From positions 1 through 39,862 of the forward strand of contig JAOOLH010000005.1 in assembly GCA_028408675.1 (NCBI GenBank): a stretch of 39,862 bases of DNA, given 5' to 3'. Source of the DNA: Prochlorococcus sp. AH-716-K03 (GTDB lineage Bacteria; Cyanobacteriota; Cyanobacteriia; PCC-6307; Cyanobiaceae). How positions within the stretch are numbered: the first letter of the stretch is position 1; every line of letters begins with the position of its first letter. Below are positions 17,389 through 27,489 of the stretch, piece by piece. Position numbers and translations under genes: made by a program. The notes beneath the pieces were generated by a model. It was given only the letters and a program-made list of their open reading frames with translations. It made no database searches and had not been told where the DNA came from.

Positions 17389-18017
17389 CAACTCTAGAAA
17401 CTTTAAAATGGGATGGCAAAAAAGCTGGTAACATTTCAATTGACTTAAAAGTTGCTAAGGAGACTTCTTCTGCCGATTTAATCCATAGAGCTGTTCTTAG
17501 ACAATTAGCTAACAAAAGACAAGGCACTGCATCTACTTTGACAAGGTCTGAAGTTCGTGGAGGCGGCAGGAAACCATATAAGCAGAAGGGTACAGGTAGA
17601 GCTCGTCAAGGATCAATTAGGACTCCATTAAGACCAGGAGGCGGAGTAATTTTTGGTCCTAAACCACGTTCGTATAATCTTGATATGAATCGAAAAGAAA
17701 GAAGATTAGCACTTCGAACAGCACTAATGTCTAGGATTACTGATATCAAAACTGTGGAAGATTTTGGTTCTACAATAGACCAACCAAAAACTAGTGAGAT
17801 AATTAATGGTCTTTCTAGATTAGGAATAGAAAAAACAGAAAAGGTTTTAGTTATTCTTGATAATCCCTCTGACGTTATCAAAAAATCTATCAACAACATT
17901 GAAAAGGTTAAATTAATTGCTGCTGATCAATTAAATGTTTTTGATATTCTTAATGCTAATAAGTTAGTTATTGGTCAATCAGCAATCAATAAAATTCAGG
18001 AGGTTTATGCATCATGA
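17385..18017 (+). CDS. rplD: 50S ribosomal protein L4 (uL4)
   Basis: A 210-residue L4. The extended loop that lines the exit tunnel is visible as [20 protein letters not shown] (about residues 54-73) followed by [14 protein letters not shown]. The C-terminal globular part ends with [19 protein letters not shown] strong ribosome binding site (AAAGGAGGAGC) lies within the end of rplC and the start overlaps the rplC stop. L4 is the autogenous regulator of the S10 operon in E. coli, so it is a candidate ligand for the leader upstream of rplC; this is untested here. Confidence 0.98.
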   Translation: MTTLETLKWDGKKAGNISIDLKVAKETSSADLIHRAVLRQLANKRQGTASTLTRSEVRGGGRKPYKQKGTGRARQGSIRTPLRPGGGVIFGPKPRSYNLDMNRKERRLALRTALMSRITDIKTVEDFGSTIDQPKTSEIINGLSRLGIEKTEKVLVILDNPSDVIKKSINNIEKVKLIAADQLNVFDILNANKLVIGQSAINKIQEVYAS

Positions 18018-18316
18018 GTAAATTATTTGATTCTCGTTTAGCAGATATAATTCGTAAACCTGTAATTACAGAAAAAGCGACAAATGCTCTTGACCTTAAT
18101 CAATATACTTTTGAGGTAGATCATAGAGCGGCAAAGCCTCAGATAAAGTCAGCAATTGAGGCCTTGTTTAGTGTTAAAGTTATAGGAATAAACACTATGA
18201 ATCCTCCAAGGAGAACAAGAAGAGTCGGTAAGTTCTCTGGGAAACGTTCTCAAGTCAAAAAGGCAATTGTCCGTCTTGCTGAAGGAGACAAAATTCAACT
18301 ATTTCCAGAATCTTAA
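18014..18316 (+). CDS. rplW: 50S ribosomal protein L23 (uL23)
   Basis: A 100-residue L23, a tunnel-exit protein that docks trigger factor and SRP. Conserved features are the [12 protein letters not shown] start (about residues 12-23), the [20 protein letters not shown] helix region (about 31-50) and the basic [20 protein letters not shown] loop. It overlaps the rplD stop by four bases and has an AGGAGG-type binding site in rplD. Confidence 0.97.
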   Translation: MSKLFDSRLADIIRKPVITEKATNALDLNQYTFEVDHRAAKPQIKSAIEALFSVKVIGINTMNPPRRTRRVGKFSGKRSQVKKAIVRLAEGDKIQLFPES

Positions 18317-18328
18317 GAAGTATTTATT

Positions 18329-19192
18329 ATGGCTATTCGTAAATTCAAACCCTATACACCTGGAACTAGACAAAGAGTTGTAACTGACTTTAGTGAGATT
18401 ACAGGTTCAAAACCAGAAAGATCATTAATAGTTTCTAAACATAGAAATAAAGGTAGAAATAATAGAGGAGTGATAACGTGTCGTCACAGAGGAGGAGGAC
18501 ATAAAAGGCAATATAGATTGATAGATTTTAAAAGAGACAAAAAAAATATTAATGCTAAGGTTGCAGCTATTCATTATGATCCTCATAGAAATGCTAGACT
18601 TGCACTTTTATTTTATGAAGACGGAGAGAAAAGATATATAATTGCACCTGCTGGAATAAAAGTTGGTCAAAATGTTATTTCAGGTGAAGGTGTTCCAATT
18701 GAAGAAGGGAATGCAATGCCCCTCTCTTCTATGCCTTTGGGATCGAGTGTTCATTGTGTAGAACTATATGCTGGCAGAGGTGCTCAAATGGTCAGATCTG
18801 CAGGAGCTAGTGCACAACTAATGGCGAAAGAAGGAGATTATGTCGCTTTAAAGCTTCCATCTACTGAAGTTCGACTTGTGCGCAAGGAATGTTATGCAAC
18901 TTTGGGTGAAGTGGGTAATTCGGAAATACGTAATACTAGCTTAGGAAAAGCAGGTAGAAGAAGATGGTTAGGTAGAAGACCTCAAGTAAGAGGCAGTGTC
19001 ATGAATCCATGTGATCATCCACATGGAGGAGGAGAGGGAAAAGCTCCTATTGGTAGGGCAGGCCCTGTAACTCCTTGGGGTAAGGCAGCGCTTGGACTAA
19101 AGACACGTAAGAAAAACAAACTAAGTAACAAATTAGTTGTCCGAAAACGTCGTCGTATTTCTAAGAGAAGTAGAGGGGGAAGAGATTCTTGA
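18329..19192 (+). CDS. rplB: 50S ribosomal protein L2 (uL2)
   Basis: A 287-residue L2, needed for subunit association and peptidyl-transferase structure. It has the N-terminal [12 protein letters not shown], central [20 protein letters not shown] (about residues 52-71), and the C-terminal [20 protein letters not shown] segment (about 223-242) carrying the functionally important histidine. It ends in a basic tail with [12 protein letters not shown]. It starts 12 bases after rplW. Confidence 0.98.
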   Translation: MAIRKFKPYTPGTRQRVVTDFSEITGSKPERSLIVSKHRNKGRNNRGVITCRHRGGGHKRQYRLIDFKRDKKNINAKVAAIHYDPHRNARLALLFYEDGEKRYIIAPAGIKVGQNVISGEGVPIEEGNAMPLSSMPLGSSVHCVELYAGRGAQMVRSAGASAQLMAKEGDYVALKLPSTEVRLVRKECYATLGEVGNSEIRNTSLGKAGRRRWLGRRPQVRGSVMNPCDHPHGGGEGKAPIGRAGPVTPWGKAALGLKTRKKNKLSNKLVVRKRRRISKRSRGGRDS

Positions 19193-19200
19193 TTACTACT

Positions 19201-19222
19201 ATTTCTATTTCTATTTCTATTT
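19201..19222 (+). repeat. short ATTTCT tandem repeat before rpsS
   Basis: Three exact ATTTCT units followed by a partial ATTT fill most of the 38-base gap between rplB and rpsS. This is a hexanucleotide microsatellite directly upstream of the rpsS start and there is no Shine-Dalgarno in the gap. Confidence 0.8.
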
Positions 19223-19230
19223 TATAAATT

Positions 19231-19506
19231 ATGGGACGTTCATTAAAAAAAGGGCCTTTTATAGCAGATAGTTTGCTTAAAAAGGTAGAAAAACAAAATA
19301 CTGATAATGATAAATCAGTTATCAAAACATGGTCTAGATCTTCTACTATCCTTCCTGTAATGATTGGACATACAATAGCTGTTCATAATGGTAAGGCCCA
19401 TATACCAGTATTTATAACTGAACAAATGATTGGCCATAAATTAGGTGAATTTGCTCCTACTAGAACCTATCGTGGCCACTTGAGAGATAAAAAGGGGGCA
19501 AGATAA
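19231..19506 (+). CDS. rpsS: 30S ribosomal protein S19 (uS19)
   Basis: A 91-residue S19 beginning [20 protein letters not shown], with the conserved block [20 protein letters not shown] (about residues 34-53) and [16 protein letters not shown] (about 73-88). It binds the 16S rRNA 3' domain in the head of the small subunit. It ends exactly where rplV begins. The upstream gap is a short tandem repeat instead of a normal binding site. Confidence 0.98.
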   Translation: MGRSLKKGPFIADSLLKKVEKQNTDNDKSVIKTWSRSSTILPVMIGHTIAVHNGKAHIPVFITEQMIGHKLGEFAPTRTYRGHLRDKKGAR

Positions 19507-19893
19507 ATGAAAAAAACAACTGAAATGACAAAAACAGCTATTGCTCACGGTAAGTATATTCGTGGTTCTGCATCAAAAGTAAGAAGAGTTCTCGATCAAA
19601 TTAGAGGTAGATCTTATAGAGAAGCACTTATTATGTTGGAATTTATGCCATATAGATCTACCGATCCTATCACCAAGGTTTTAAGATCTGCAGTAGCTAA
19701 TGCTGAACATAACTTGGGTATGGAACCCTCCTCTCTAGTAATATCTTCAGCCTCGGCAGATAATGGTCCGGTGATGAAAAGGTTCAGACCAAGAGCTCAA
19801 GGTAGAGCTTTCTCTATCAAAAAACAGACTTGCCATATTAGCATTTCTGTTGAATCTGCTCCTAATCAAACTAATACAGAGGCACAAAACTAA
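19507..19893 (+). CDS. rplV: 50S ribosomal protein L22 (uL22)
   Basis: A 128-residue L22. It has the helix [20 protein letters not shown] (about residues 17-36), the conserved [14 protein letters not shown], and the tunnel hairpin region [13 protein letters not shown] (about 91-103). The tail is short and polar. The ATG at 19507 directly follows the rpsS stop; a second ATG six codons later (19525) is possible and would give the more usual N-terminal length. Confidence 0.97.
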   Translation: MKKTTEMTKTAIAHGKYIRGSASKVRRVLDQIRGRSYREALIMLEFMPYRSTDPITKVLRSAVANAEHNLGMEPSSLVISSASADNGPVMKRFRPRAQGRAFSIKKQTCHISISVESAPNQTNTEAQN

Positions 19894-20624
19894 TGGGCAA
19901 TAAAATTAATCCAACTGGGCTTAGGTTAGGAATTACACAAGAACATCGTTCCAAATGGTTCGCTACTTCTAAAACTTATCCAACGCTTCTACAAGAAGAT
20001 TATAAAATTCGTACTTTTATCCAAAAGAAATATAGTTCAGCTGGAATTAGTGATGTTCTAATTGCTAGGAAAGCAGATCAGTTAGAACTTGAATTGAAAA
20101 CAGCTAGACCTGGAGTGATTGTAGGAAGGCAAGGAAGTGGTATTGAGGAATTGAGATCAGGTATACAAAAAACTATAGGAGATAGAACAAGGCAAGTTCG
20201 AATTAATGTAGTTGAAGTGGAGAGAGTTGATGCGGATGCATACTTACTTGCTGAATACATAGCACAACAATTAGAAAAAAGAGTTGCCTTTAGAAGAACT
20301 ATAAGGATGGCTTTACAAAGAGCACAAAGGGCTGGGGTTCTTGGCTTGAAAGTACAAGTAGGAGGCAGACTTAATGGTGCAGAAATAGCTAGAACAGAGT
20401 GGACTAGAGAAGGTAGGGTTCCTCTTCATACTCTGAGAGCTGAGGTTGATTACGCCCTACGAGAAGCAAATACAACTTATGGTGTTTTGGGAATTAAAGT
20501 GTGGGTTTTCAAAGGGGAAGTTCTTCCGAAAGAAGAACAAACTATTCCTGTTGGAGCTATCCCAAGAAGGAAAGGTAGTCGAAAACCTCAGCAATTTGAG
20601 GATCGTTCAAATGAGAATTCATAG
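19893..20624 (+). CDS. rpsC: 30S ribosomal protein S3 (uS3)
   Basis: A 243-residue S3. It begins [14 protein letters not shown] and has the KH-type loop [11 protein letters not shown] (about residues 77-87). The C-terminal domain contains [28 protein letters not shown]3 helps form the mRNA entry site and helicase. The start shares one base with the rplV stop (TAATG). Confidence 0.98.
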   Translation: MGNKINPTGLRLGITQEHRSKWFATSKTYPTLLQEDYKIRTFIQKKYSSAGISDVLIARKADQLELELKTARPGVIVGRQGSGIEELRSGIQKTIGDRTRQVRINVVEVERVDADAYLLAEYIAQQLEKRVAFRRTIRMALQRAQRAGVLGLKVQVGGRLNGAEIARTEWTREGRVPLHTLRAEVDYALREANTTYGVLGIKVWVFKGEVLPKEEQTIPVGAIPRRKGSRKPQQFEDRSNENS

Positions 20625-20635
20625 GAGGTATTAAA

Positions 20636-21118
20636 ATGCTTAGTCCAAAACGTACTAAATTTCGAAAACAGCATAGAGGCAGAATGAAAGGCATTGCTTC
20701 TAAGGGTAATACAATTGCATTTGGTCAATTTGCCCTTCAAGCACAAGATTGTGGGTGGGTTACTGCTCGTCAGATTGAAGCTAGCAGAAGAGCAATGACA
20801 AGGTATGTGAAACGTGGTGGAAAAATATGGATTCGCATCTTTCCAGATAAACCAGTTACTATGAGACCTGCTGAAACTAGGATGGGATCAGGTAAAGGTA
20901 ATCCAGAGTTTTGGGTAGCTGTTGTAAAACCTGGAAGAATTTTATTTGAAATGGGAGGTGAAGAGATTACAGAAGAAATTGCCAAAGAAGCTATGCGCTT
21001 AGCTCAATACAAATTACCAGTAAAAACAAAATTTATTACTAGTGATAAAAAACTAACTTGTGACTCATTAGGAGAATCAAAGGTTCAGAAAGGATCAACA
21101 GAGGAGGTTAAAAAATGA
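20636..21118 (+). CDS. rplP: 50S ribosomal protein L16 (uL16)
   Basis: L16 begins [19 protein letters not shown] and contains the [20 protein letters not shown] segment (about residues 81-100), close to the tRNA elbow. At 160 residues it is longer than the usual 136-140. The extra sequence after about residue 138 is a polar tail ([19 protein letters not shown]) that looks like an added extension, not a frameshift, because it runs smoothly to an ATGA overlap with rpmC. A good AGGAGG binding site precedes it. Confidence 0.97.
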   Translation: MLSPKRTKFRKQHRGRMKGIASKGNTIAFGQFALQAQDCGWVTARQIEASRRAMTRYVKRGGKIWIRIFPDKPVTMRPAETRMGSGKGNPEFWVAVVKPGRILFEMGGEEITEEIAKEAMRLAQYKLPVKTKFITSDKKLTCDSLGESKVQKGSTEEVKK

Positions 21119-21333
21119 AAAACTCAGAATCTATAAAAGAATTTAAAAAGTTAAATTCTTCTCAAATGACAGAAAAAATTGACCAATTACGCAAGGATCT
21201 CTTTGACTTAAGATTCAAACAGGCAACAAGACAGCTTAATGAAACTCATAAATTTAAAACTATAAAGAAACAAGTTGCACAATTACTTACTCTTAGTAAA
21301 ACTCAATCCACTTCCCAAAAAACCGCTGATTAA
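21115..21333 (+). CDS. rpmC: 50S ribosomal protein L29 (uL29)
   Basis: A 72-residue, two-helix L29 located near the tunnel exit. The conserved core is the [20 protein letters not shown] stretch (about residues 21-40). It overlaps the rplP stop by four bases and has an AGGAGG-type binding site in rplP. It ends eight bases before rpsQ. Confidence 0.96.
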   Translation: MKNSESIKEFKKLNSSQMTEKIDQLRKDLFDLRFKQATRQLNETHKFKTIKKQVAQLLTLSKTQSTSQKTAD

Positions 21334-21341
21334 TCATTACT

Positions 21342-21608
21342 ATGGCACTTAAAGAAAGAATTGGTACTGTTGTAAGCGACAAAATGGACAAAACAGTTGT
21401 TGTTGCCGTAATCAATAGATACCCACATCCAACTTATAAAAAGATTGTAAGTAAAACTACTCGCTACAAAGCTCATGATCCTGAAAACACCTGTGTTTTG
21501 GGAGATAGGGTTAAAATAAAAGAAACAAGACCTCTAAGCGCTCATAAAAGATGGGCAATAGAGGAAATTCTAAACAAAACAATTAAGAACAAGGAGGATA
21601 AAAAATGA
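21342..21608 (+). CDS. rpsQ: 30S ribosomal protein S17 (uS17)
   Basis: An 88-residue S17 with the OB-fold landmarks [16 protein letters not shown] (about residues 8-23), RYPHPTYKK (about 26-34) and [18 protein letters not shown] (about 54-71). It binds the 16S rRNA early in assembly. The stop overlaps rplN by four bases. Confidence 0.97.
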   Translation: MALKERIGTVVSDKMDKTVVVAVINRYPHPTYKKIVSKTTRYKAHDPENTCVLGDRVKIKETRPLSAHKRWAIEEILNKTIKNKEDKK

Positions 21609-21970
21609 TTCAACAAGAAACCTATTTAACTGTTGCTGATAACAGTGGTGCTAAAAGGCTTCAATGTATAAGAGTGCTAGGTTCAAACAGAAGATATGCA
21701 CATGTAGGAGATGTAGTAGTTGCATCAGTCAAAGACGCTTTGCCAAATATGGGGGTAAAAAAATCAGATGTAGTTAAAGCAGTTATTGTTAGGACAAGGC
21801 ATACTTTAAGAAGAAATACAGGAAACTCAATTCGTTTTGATGATAATGCAGCTGTTTTGATTAATGAAGATAAAAATCCAAAAGGTACAAGAGTCTTTGG
21901 TCCAGTAGCAAGGGAATTACGCGATAAGAATTTTACAAAGATTGTTTCATTAGCTCCGGAGGTTATCTAA
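21605..21970 (+). CDS. rplN: 50S ribosomal protein L14 (uL14)
   Basis: A 121-residue L14, the target site of the silencing factor RsfS in other bacteria. It begins [20 protein letters not shown]. It also contains [20 protein letters not shown] (about residues 61-80) and [20 protein letters not shown] near the end. A consensus AAGGAGG binding site lies in the end of rpsQ. Confidence 0.98.
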   Translation: MIQQETYLTVADNSGAKRLQCIRVLGSNRRYAHVGDVVVASVKDALPNMGVKKSDVVKAVIVRTRHTLRRNTGNSIRFDDNAAVLINEDKNPKGTRVFGPVARELRDKNFTKIVSLAPEVI

Positions 21971-22327
21971 ATGTTGGACTCAATTAAACAAAAGAAAAAT
22001 CTCAAACGAATAAAAATGAGAATCAAAACAGGAGATTTAGTCAAAGTTATAAATGGCAAAGAAAAGGGAAAAACTGGTGAGGTTTTAAAAACTATTCCCC
22101 TAGAGAATAGAGTTGTTGTAAAGGGAATTAATCTGAGGACAAAACATGTTAAACCTACTCAAGAAGGTGAAAGTGGGAGAATATTGACAGAAGAAGCATC
22201 ATTACATGCCTCTAACGTAATGTTTTTTTCAAAGGATAAAAATCTAATTAGTAAAATAGAATATTTTATTGACAAAGAAGGAGTTAAAAAAAGGAGATTA
22301 AAAAAAACTGGTGAACTAATTGATTAA
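21971..22327 (+). CDS. rplX: 50S ribosomal protein L24 (uL24)
   Basis: A 118-residue L24 with the KOW motif [20 protein letters not shown] (about residues 19-38) and the conserved [19 protein letters not shown] (about 54-72). L24 nucleates 50S assembly. It is immediately adjacent to rplN (no gap) with CCGGAGG as binding site. About 15 residues precede the KOW domain, so an internal Met near residue 16 is an alternative start. Confidence 0.96.
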   Translation: MLDSIKQKKNLKRIKMRIKTGDLVKVINGKEKGKTGEVLKTIPLENRVVVKGINLRTKHVKPTQEGESGRILTEEASLHASNVMFFSKDKNLISKIEYFIDKEGVKKRRLKKTGELID

Positions 22328-22368
22328 ATTTTTCATCCAAAACGAGATTTTCAATTTTCTTATTACAC

Positions 22369-22390
22369 AATTCTGACAAAGACCAGAATT
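22369..22390 (+). repeat. inverted repeat in the rplX-rplE gap
   Basis: AATTCTG and CAGAATT, a perfect 7-base inverted repeat with an 8-base loop, lie 14 bases before the rplE start. No T-run follows, so it is not a standard terminator. This is the largest gap inside the spc part of the cluster (76 bases). Confidence 0.55.
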
Positions 22391-22403
22391 AATTCCAAAA
22401 ATT

Positions 22404-22940
22404 ATGACTCTTAAAACTCGCTACAAAGAAGCAATAAGACCAAAGCTTTTAAAAGATCTTGGTCTTAAAAATATTCATCAAGTACCCAAGGTTATTAAAG
22501 TTAACGTAAATAGAGGTCTTGGAGAAGCTGCTTCAAATTCAAAGGCTTTAGAAGCATCTTTAAATGAGATGGCAACTATTACTGGACAAAAAGCCTTAGT
22601 TACAAGATCTAAAAAAGCAATTGCAGGCTTTAAAATTAGGGAAGGTATGGCAATCGGTTGTACAGTGACCTTAAGGGGTGACAGAATGTATTCTTTTTTA
22701 GAAAGATTTATAAATCTAGCATTACCAAGAATTAGAGACTTTAGAGGTGTCAATCCTAAAAGTTTTGATGGGAGAGGTAATTATACTTTAGGAGTTAAAG
22801 AACAATTGATATTCCCTGAAATCTCATTTGATAAAATTGATTCAATTAGAGGAATGGATATAACAATTGTCACCAGCGCCTCAAACGATCAAGAAGGTAA
22901 AGCTCTCCTGAAAGAGCTTGGAATGCCTTTTAGTAATTAA
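22404..22940 (+). CDS. rplE: 50S ribosomal protein L5 (uL5)
   Basis: A 178-residue L5 that binds 5S rRNA in the central protuberance. Conserved parts are [20 protein letters not shown] (about residues 23-42), [16 protein letters not shown] (about 67-82), [17 protein letters not shown] (about 112-128) and the end [17 protein letters not shown]. rpsN (S14), which follows rplE in many bacteria, is missing here and rpsH comes next. Confidence 0.98.
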   Translation: MTLKTRYKEAIRPKLLKDLGLKNIHQVPKVIKVNVNRGLGEAASNSKALEASLNEMATITGQKALVTRSKKAIAGFKIREGMAIGCTVTLRGDRMYSFLERFINLALPRIRDFRGVNPKSFDGRGNYTLGVKEQLIFPEISFDKIDSIRGMDITIVTSASNDQEGKALLKELGMPFSN

Positions 22941-22950
22941 CTTTATAAAC

Positions 22951-23352
22951 ATGTCAAATCACGATCCAATTTCAGATATGCTTACTCGTATAAGAAATGC
23001 GAGTCAAAAAAAGCATACATCAACTTCAATTCCAGCTTCAAGAATGATCTTAAATATAGCTAAAGTACTCCAAAAGGAGGGCTTCATAGCAGATATTAAT
23101 GAGGAAGGGGATGGCTATGAGTCAAAAATAGTTCTTGGTCTTAAATATAGTGGGAAAAATAGATTTCCCACCATCAGGTCTATGCAAAGAGTAAGTAAAC
23201 CCGGATTGAGAGTTTATAAAAATACAAAAGGGTTACCAAAAGTTCTTGGGGGTCTTGGAGTTGCTATAGTATCAACCTCAAAGGGTGTAATGAGCGACCG
23301 TGATGCTAGAAAACAAGGCATCGGTGGCGAAGTTCTTTGTTATGTTTATTAA
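22951..23352 (+). CDS. rpsH: 30S ribosomal protein S8 (uS8)
   Basis: A 133-residue S8 beginning [20 protein letters not shown], the standard N-terminus. The C-terminal block has [20 protein letters not shown] and ends GGEVLCYVY. The ATG at 22951 is chosen over an upstream in-frame ATG at 22918 inside rplE because the family begins at this point. S8 is the autogenous repressor of the spc operon in E. coli. Confidence 0.97.
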   Translation: MSNHDPISDMLTRIRNASQKKHTSTSIPASRMILNIAKVLQKEGFIADINEEGDGYESKIVLGLKYSGKNRFPTIRSMQRVSKPGLRVYKNTKGLPKVLGGLGVAIVSTSKGVMSDRDARKQGIGGEVLCYVY

Positions 23353-23364
23353 GGAGAATTAATT

Positions 23365-23904
23365 ATGTCAAGAATTGGAAAATGTCCGGTACAAATACCA
23401 GACAAAGTATCTGTTGATATCAATGGTTTAAGCATTACTGTAAAGGGTCCAAAAGGGGAACTAAAAAGACTGATGCCTGAAGGTGTAAATTTTGATCAGA
23501 AAGAAAATCAGATTGTTGTTACTCCCGCAACTTCGAAAAGATATTCAAGGGAAAGGCATGGTCTTTGTAGAACATTAATTTCAAATATGGTGTTAGGAGT
23601 TACTGAAGGCTACACAAAGAAATTAGAGATAGTAGGTGTTGGATCTAGGGCTCAAGTGAAAGGAAAAAATTTAGTAGTAAGTGCTGGATATAGTCATCCA
23701 GTAGAAATGACCCCCCCCGATGGTATAACATACAAAGTTGAAAGTAATACAAATGTAACTGTATCTGGAATTGATAAAGAAATTGTTGGTAACGAAGCAG
23801 CAAAAATCAGATCAATCAGACCTCCAGAACCCTACAAAGGTAAAGGTATTAAATACCAAGATGAGAGAATCATCAGAAAAGCTGGTAAATCCGGCAAAAA
23901 ATAA
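23365..23904 (+). CDS. rplF: 50S ribosomal protein L6 (uL6)
   Basis: A 179-residue L6 with two repeated domains. It starts [15 protein letters not shown], has GPKGELKR (about residues 29-36), [14 protein letters not shown] (about 108-121) and the ending [16 protein letters not shown]. It is close to the GTPase centre. A run of eight C bases (23711-23718) encodes part of the TPPD segment and is unusual in so AT-rich a genome. A clear AAGGAGA binding site precedes it. Confidence 0.98.
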   Translation: MSRIGKCPVQIPDKVSVDINGLSITVKGPKGELKRLMPEGVNFDQKENQIVVTPATSKRYSRERHGLCRTLISNMVLGVTEGYTKKLEIVGVGSRAQVKGKNLVVSAGYSHPVEMTPPDGITYKVESNTNVTVSGIDKEIVGNEAAKIRSIRPPEPYKGKGIKYQDERIIRKAGKSGKK

Positions 23905-23918
23905 TTGCTTTAAAAATC

Positions 23919-24287
23919 ATGGCTAAAATTTCAAGGAAACTTCAAACTCAAAAAAGGCATAAAAGATTAAGGCGTTACTTAATTGGTAGTAAAGTACGTC
24001 CAAGATTAGCTGTTTTCCGTTCAAATAATCATATTTATGCTCAAGTAATAGATGATAATGCACAACAAACTATATGCTCTGCATCTACCGTCGATAAAGA
24101 ACTTAAGGAAGATGTAAAAAAACTCTCCCCTAACTGCAGTTCTTCTTCAATTGTCGGAAAGTTATTAGCTAAACGAGCTATTAAGAAAGGGGTTAAACAA
24201 GTAATTTTTGATCGAGGGGGGAATCTATACCATGGGAGAGTTAAAGCTCTAGCAGATGCGGCCCGTGATGAAGGCTTGAATTTCTAA
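23919..24287 (+). CDS. rplR: 50S ribosomal protein L18 (uL18)
   Basis: A 122-residue L18, a 5S rRNA-binding protein of the central protuberance. It has the basic start [17 protein letters not shown], then [19 protein letters not shown] (about residues 27-45) and the end [20 protein letters not shown]. It starts 14 bases after rplF. Confidence 0.97.
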   Translation: MAKISRKLQTQKRHKRLRRYLIGSKVRPRLAVFRSNNHIYAQVIDDNAQQTICSASTVDKELKEDVKKLSPNCSSSSIVGKLLAKRAIKKGVKQVIFDRGGNLYHGRVKALADAARDEGLNF

Positions 24288-24302
24288 ATATTTATTTTTA
24301 TC

Positions 24303-24923
24303 ATGACAGACACTCCAACAAAACAAGAAAATCAGTCAAAGACTGGAAACTCACCCTCATCTAATCTTAATGAGCAGAGAAGAGGTAATCGAAATAATGA
24401 TCGAAAAAGAAATCGAAGAAGTGATTCTAAAAATGAAAGGGATTCTGAGTGGCAAGAAAGAGTTGTTCAAATCAGAAGGGTATCTAAAACAGTAAAAGGT
24501 GGAAAAAAAATGAGTTTTAGAGCAATAGTTGTTGTTGGTAATGAGAAAGGGCAAGTAGGGGTAGGAGTTGGTAAGGCAGGGGATGTTATTGGAGCAGTAA
24601 GAAAAGGAGTTTCAGATGGGAAAAAACATCTTGTTAGAGTACCTTTAACTCCAAATAACTCAATACCTACTTTATCTATAGGCACTAATGGGGCTGCAAA
24701 TGTACTGATTAGACCTGCCGCACCTGGTACTGGTGTAATTGCAGGGGGCTCAATAAGGACTGTTTTAGAATTAGCAGGTATAAAAAATGTCTTAGCTAAA
24801 AGATTGGGTAGTAAAACTCCCTTAAATAATGCTAGAGCTGCGATGATTGCTCTTTCCCAATTAAGAACACACAAATCTGCCTCTAGGGAGAGAGGGATTC
24901 CTCTTGAACAGCTTTACTCTTGA
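24303..24923 (+). CDS. rpsE: 30S ribosomal protein S5 (uS5)
   Basis: A 206-residue S5. The conserved S5 fold starts at about residue 48 ([20 protein letters not shown]) and contains [20 protein letters not shown] and [20 protein letters not shown]. Before it is an added N-terminal stretch of about 45 residues, very rich in Asn, Arg, Lys, Ser and Gln, that looks disordered; E. coli S5 has about 20 residues here. S5 with S3 and S4 lines the mRNA entry. rpmD (L30), which follows rpsE in many bacteria, is absent. Confidence 0.97.
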   Translation: MTDTPTKQENQSKTGNSPSSNLNEQRRGNRNNDRKRNRRSDSKNERDSEWQERVVQIRRVSKTVKGGKKMSFRAIVVVGNEKGQVGVGVGKAGDVIGAVRKGVSDGKKHLVRVPLTPNNSIPTLSIGTNGAANVLIRPAAPGTGVIAGGSIRTVLELAGIKNVLAKRLGSKTPLNNARAAMIALSQLRTHKSASRERGIPLEQLYS

Positions 24924-24928
24924 AAATT

Positions 24929-25387
24929 ATGACTTCAACATTAAATACATTAAAATCAAATACTGGTTCCAGAAAGAAAAAATTAAGGAAAGGTAGAGGA
25001 ATAGCAGCGGGCCAGGGGGCTTCTTGTGGTTTTGGTATGCGGGGACAGAAATCTCGATCAGGAAGACCTACTCGACCAGGATTTGAAGGTGGTCAAATGC
25101 CTCTTTATCGAAGAGTTCCAAAGTTAAAGCACTTTGAAATTATTAATCAAAAAAATTTCTCAATAGTTAATTTAAGTAAATTAAATGATTTTAAAGATGG
25201 TGAAATCGTCAATTTAGATTCGCTAGTCAAAAAAAAGGTTATTTTTAAGCCGAAATTTCCTCTTAAAATTTTAGGTAATGGAGAAGTTAAAGTGAAATTA
25301 AAAGTTCAAGCTCATGCATTAACCAAAATTGCTAAAGAAAAAATAGAAGCTGCAGGTGGATCTTGCGAAATAATTAATAATAAATAA
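24929..25387 (+). CDS. rplO: 50S ribosomal protein L15 (uL15)
   Basis: A 152-residue L15 with the typical glycine-rich basic N-terminus ([20 protein letters not shown], about residues 17-36; then [20 protein letters not shown]). The tail has [20 protein letters not shown]. The ATG at 24929 is preferred. A TTG nine bases earlier overlaps the rpsE stop and would add three residues. Confidence 0.96.
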   Translation: MTSTLNTLKSNTGSRKKKLRKGRGIAAGQGASCGFGMRGQKSRSGRPTRPGFEGGQMPLYRRVPKLKHFEIINQKNFSIVNLSKLNDFKDGEIVNLDSLVKKKVIFKPKFPLKILGNGEVKVKLKVQAHALTKIAKEKIEAAGGSCEIINNK

Positions 25388-25417
25388 ATTCCATTAAAAA
25401 TTTAATTTTAATTGCCG

Positions 25418-26737
25418 ATGTTAGTTAACAAAAGTAGAAATCCTAGTGCTTCAGAAATAATCACTCAATTATTTTTAAATAAAGAGTTAAGGAATAGAGT
25501 TTTAACAACTTTGGGACTTCTGCTTTTAGTCCGACTAGGTATATACATACCAATGCCTGGGATAGATAGAGTTGCTTTTAAAAGTTTCATAGATCAAGGT
25601 GGGCAATTAATAGGTTTTTTAGATATTTTTACTGGTGGAGGAATTTCAACTTTAGGAATATTTGCACTTGGGATTTTACCTTTCATTAATGCGTCTATTA
25701 TTATTCAACTATTAACTGCCTCATTACCTGTTCTTGAAGATTTACAGAAAAATGAGGGGGAAGCAGGTAGAAGAAAAATTGCTCAAATAACTAGATATGT
25801 GTCCTTGGGATGGGGATTTTTACAAAGTATTATATTTTCTTTGATTTTAAGACAGTATGCAATCGAAGGTATAAGTGAAACTGCTTTTGTGTTGCAAACA
25901 TCTATCGCGTTAGTAACAGGCTCAATGATAGTAATGTGGTTTAGTGAAATTATTACAGAAAAAGGAATAGGTCAAGGCGCTTCATTAGTTATTTTCTTAA
26001 ATATTGTTGCTACATTGCCAAAAGCTTTAAGTTCAACTATTGAAAAAGCACAAACTGGGGATCGAGGAGATGTTTTAGGAATAGCTGTCTTGCTCGGAGT
26101 CTTTTTATTAACAATTGTGGGAATAATTTTTGTTCAAGAAGGAGCAAGACGTATACCAATTGTTAGCGCTAAAAGACAGATTGGAAATTCCTCGTTACTT
26201 CCAACAAGACAAAGTTATTTACCCTTAAAGTTGAATGCTGGAGGCGTTATGCCGATAATCTTTGCCTCTGCCTTGATATTTTTACCAATAACAGTGGCAA
26301 ACGTTACTGGCAATCCAATTCTGATTAAAATAGCTGGCAGTTTGAATCCAGGTTCTTCTAATCCATGGCCATATGCATTAACGTTTTTCGCTTTGATTTT
26401 AGGTTTCTCATATTTTTATGCCTCTCTTACAATTAATCCAGTTGATGTGGCATCTAATTTAAAAAAGGGAGGAGTAGCCATACCTGGAGTAAGACCTGGC
26501 ACTAATACGGCAAATTACTTATCAGGAATTCAAAATAGGCTCACATTATTAGGAGGACTATTTTTAGGATCAGTAGCTATCATACCTGCAGCTGTTGAGA
26601 GAGCAACCAATGTTCAAACATTTCAAGGTTTAGGAGCAACTTCGCTATTGATTCTTGTAGGCGTTGCGATCGATACTGCTAAACAAATTCAAACTTATGT
26701 AATTTCTCAGAGGTATGAAGGACTAGTTAATAATTAA
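25418..26737 (+). CDS. secY: preprotein translocase subunit SecY
   Basis: The channel-forming subunit of the Sec translocon in the plasma and thylakoid membranes. The 439-residue protein has ten hydrophobic segments. It includes the plug/TM2 region [20 protein letters not shown] (about residues 71-90 from this start), the [15 protein letters not shown] cytoplasmic loop and the C-terminal [20 protein letters not shown] loop with RPG. The ATG at 25418 is preferred over a TTG two codons earlier. The end overlaps adk by one base. Confidence 0.97.
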   Translation: MLVNKSRNPSASEIITQLFLNKELRNRVLTTLGLLLLVRLGIYIPMPGIDRVAFKSFIDQGGQLIGFLDIFTGGGISTLGIFALGILPFINASIIIQLLTASLPVLEDLQKNEGEAGRRKIAQITRYVSLGWGFLQSIIFSLILRQYAIEGISETAFVLQTSIALVTGSMIVMWFSEIITEKGIGQGASLVIFLNIVATLPKALSSTIEKAQTGDRGDVLGIAVLLGVFLLTIVGIIFVQEGARRIPIVSAKRQIGNSSLLPTRQSYLPLKLNAGGVMPIIFASALIFLPITVANVTGNPILIKIAGSLNPGSSNPWPYALTFFALILGFSYFYASLTINPVDVASNLKKGGVAIPGVRPGTNTANYLSGIQNRLTLLGGLFLGSVAIIPAAVERATNVQTFQGLGATSLLILVGVAIDTAKQIQTYVISQRYEGLVNN

Positions 26738-27285
26738 TGAAAAAACATTTGCTATTTTTAGGTCCCCCTGGAGCAGGGAAAGGTACCCAGGCTGCACTCT
26801 TAAGTGAAGCTAATTCTTATTTACATCTATCGACTGGAGAATTATTAAGAAAAGAAATTGATTTGGATACAGATTTGGGAAAACAAGTAAAAGATATTAT
26901 GAATAAGGGCGAACTTGTTAACGATCAATTAGTTTTAGAAATTGTTAAGAAGAATTTGGATAAATATAATAAAGGTTGGATTTTAGATGGATATCCTAGG
27001 AATTTGTCTCAAGTGAATTCTTTAAGTAATGTCTTAAGGGATATAAATCAACCTCTAGAGATTGTATTTTATTTAGATATTGAAGATGAAGTTTTAATAG
27101 AGCGTTTACTTATGAGGGGTAGAAAAGATGATAATGAAGAAACTATTAAAACAAGATTAAAAATTTATAAGGAAACGACAGAACCTTTAATTGAACACTA
27201 TAAAAGTCTCTCTTTGTTAGAAAATATTAATGCAGATGGAGATCTAAAAACAATTGCAGCAGAAATAAAACAAAAAATGGCTTGA
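26737..27285 (+). CDS. adk: adenylate kinase
   Basis: Adenylate kinase interconverts ATP plus AMP with two ADP. The 182-residue protein has the P-loop [10 protein letters not shown] (residues 9-18), the AMP-binding STGELLRKE (about 36-44), DGYPRNLSQ (about 83-91) and the short-LID arginine region [10 protein letters not shown]. This is the short form without the zinc-type LID insertion. It is translationally coupled to secY (TAATG). A promoter-like motif for rpmJ overlaps the adk stop. Confidence 0.97.
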   Translation: MKKHLLFLGPPGAGKGTQAALLSEANSYLHLSTGELLRKEIDLDTDLGKQVKDIMNKGELVNDQLVLEIVKKNLDKYNKGWILDGYPRNLSQVNSLSNVLRDINQPLEIVFYLDIEDEVLIERLLMRGRKDDNEETIKTRLKIYKETTEPLIEHYKSLSLLENINADGDLKTIAAEIKQKMA

Positions 27286-27293
27286 TGATGATG

Positions 27294-27299
27294 TAGAAT
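27294..27299 (+). promoter_or_regulatory. promoter -10 element before rpmJ
   Basis: TAGAAT within TTGATGATGATGTAGAAT, almost the same string as before rplC. It begins at the adk stop and lies 35 bases before rpmJ, so the alpha part of the cluster probably has its own start site here. Confidence 0.5.
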
Positions 27300-27328
27300 A
27301 TGAAATTAACATTTTATGAGAAAACCTT

Positions 27329-27445
27329 ATGAAGGTTAGAGCCTCAGTAAAAAAGATGTGTGACAAATGTCGTGTTATTCGTAGACATGGCAGGGTAATG
27401 GTTATTTGTACCGCGAGCCCTAGACATAAACAACGTCAAGGTTAA
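27329..27445 (+). CDS. rpmJ: 50S ribosomal protein L36 (bL36)
   Basis: A 38-residue ORF reading [20 protein letters not shown] at its start, the canonical L36. The zinc ligands are Cys11, Cys14, Cys27 and His32. It sits between adk and rpsM as expected for the alpha operon, but infA, which many bacteria place just before rpmJ, is not present. Confidence 0.97.
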   Translation: MKVRASVKKMCDKCRVIRRHGRVMVICTASPRHKQRQG

Positions 27446-27489
27446 TCTTTGATGACATTTAATTAAAAACCTTTTACTATTCGAAACAA

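Noticed and set aside
19201-19222. ATTTCT repeats as a possible CRISPR or regulatory array
   Set aside because: The units are six bases with no spacers; it is a simple microsatellite. No CRISPR array is seen in the window.
24467-24874. A 135-codon frame antisense to rpsE
   Set aside because: It mirrors a strongly conserved ribosomal gene and has no recognisable domain or binding site.
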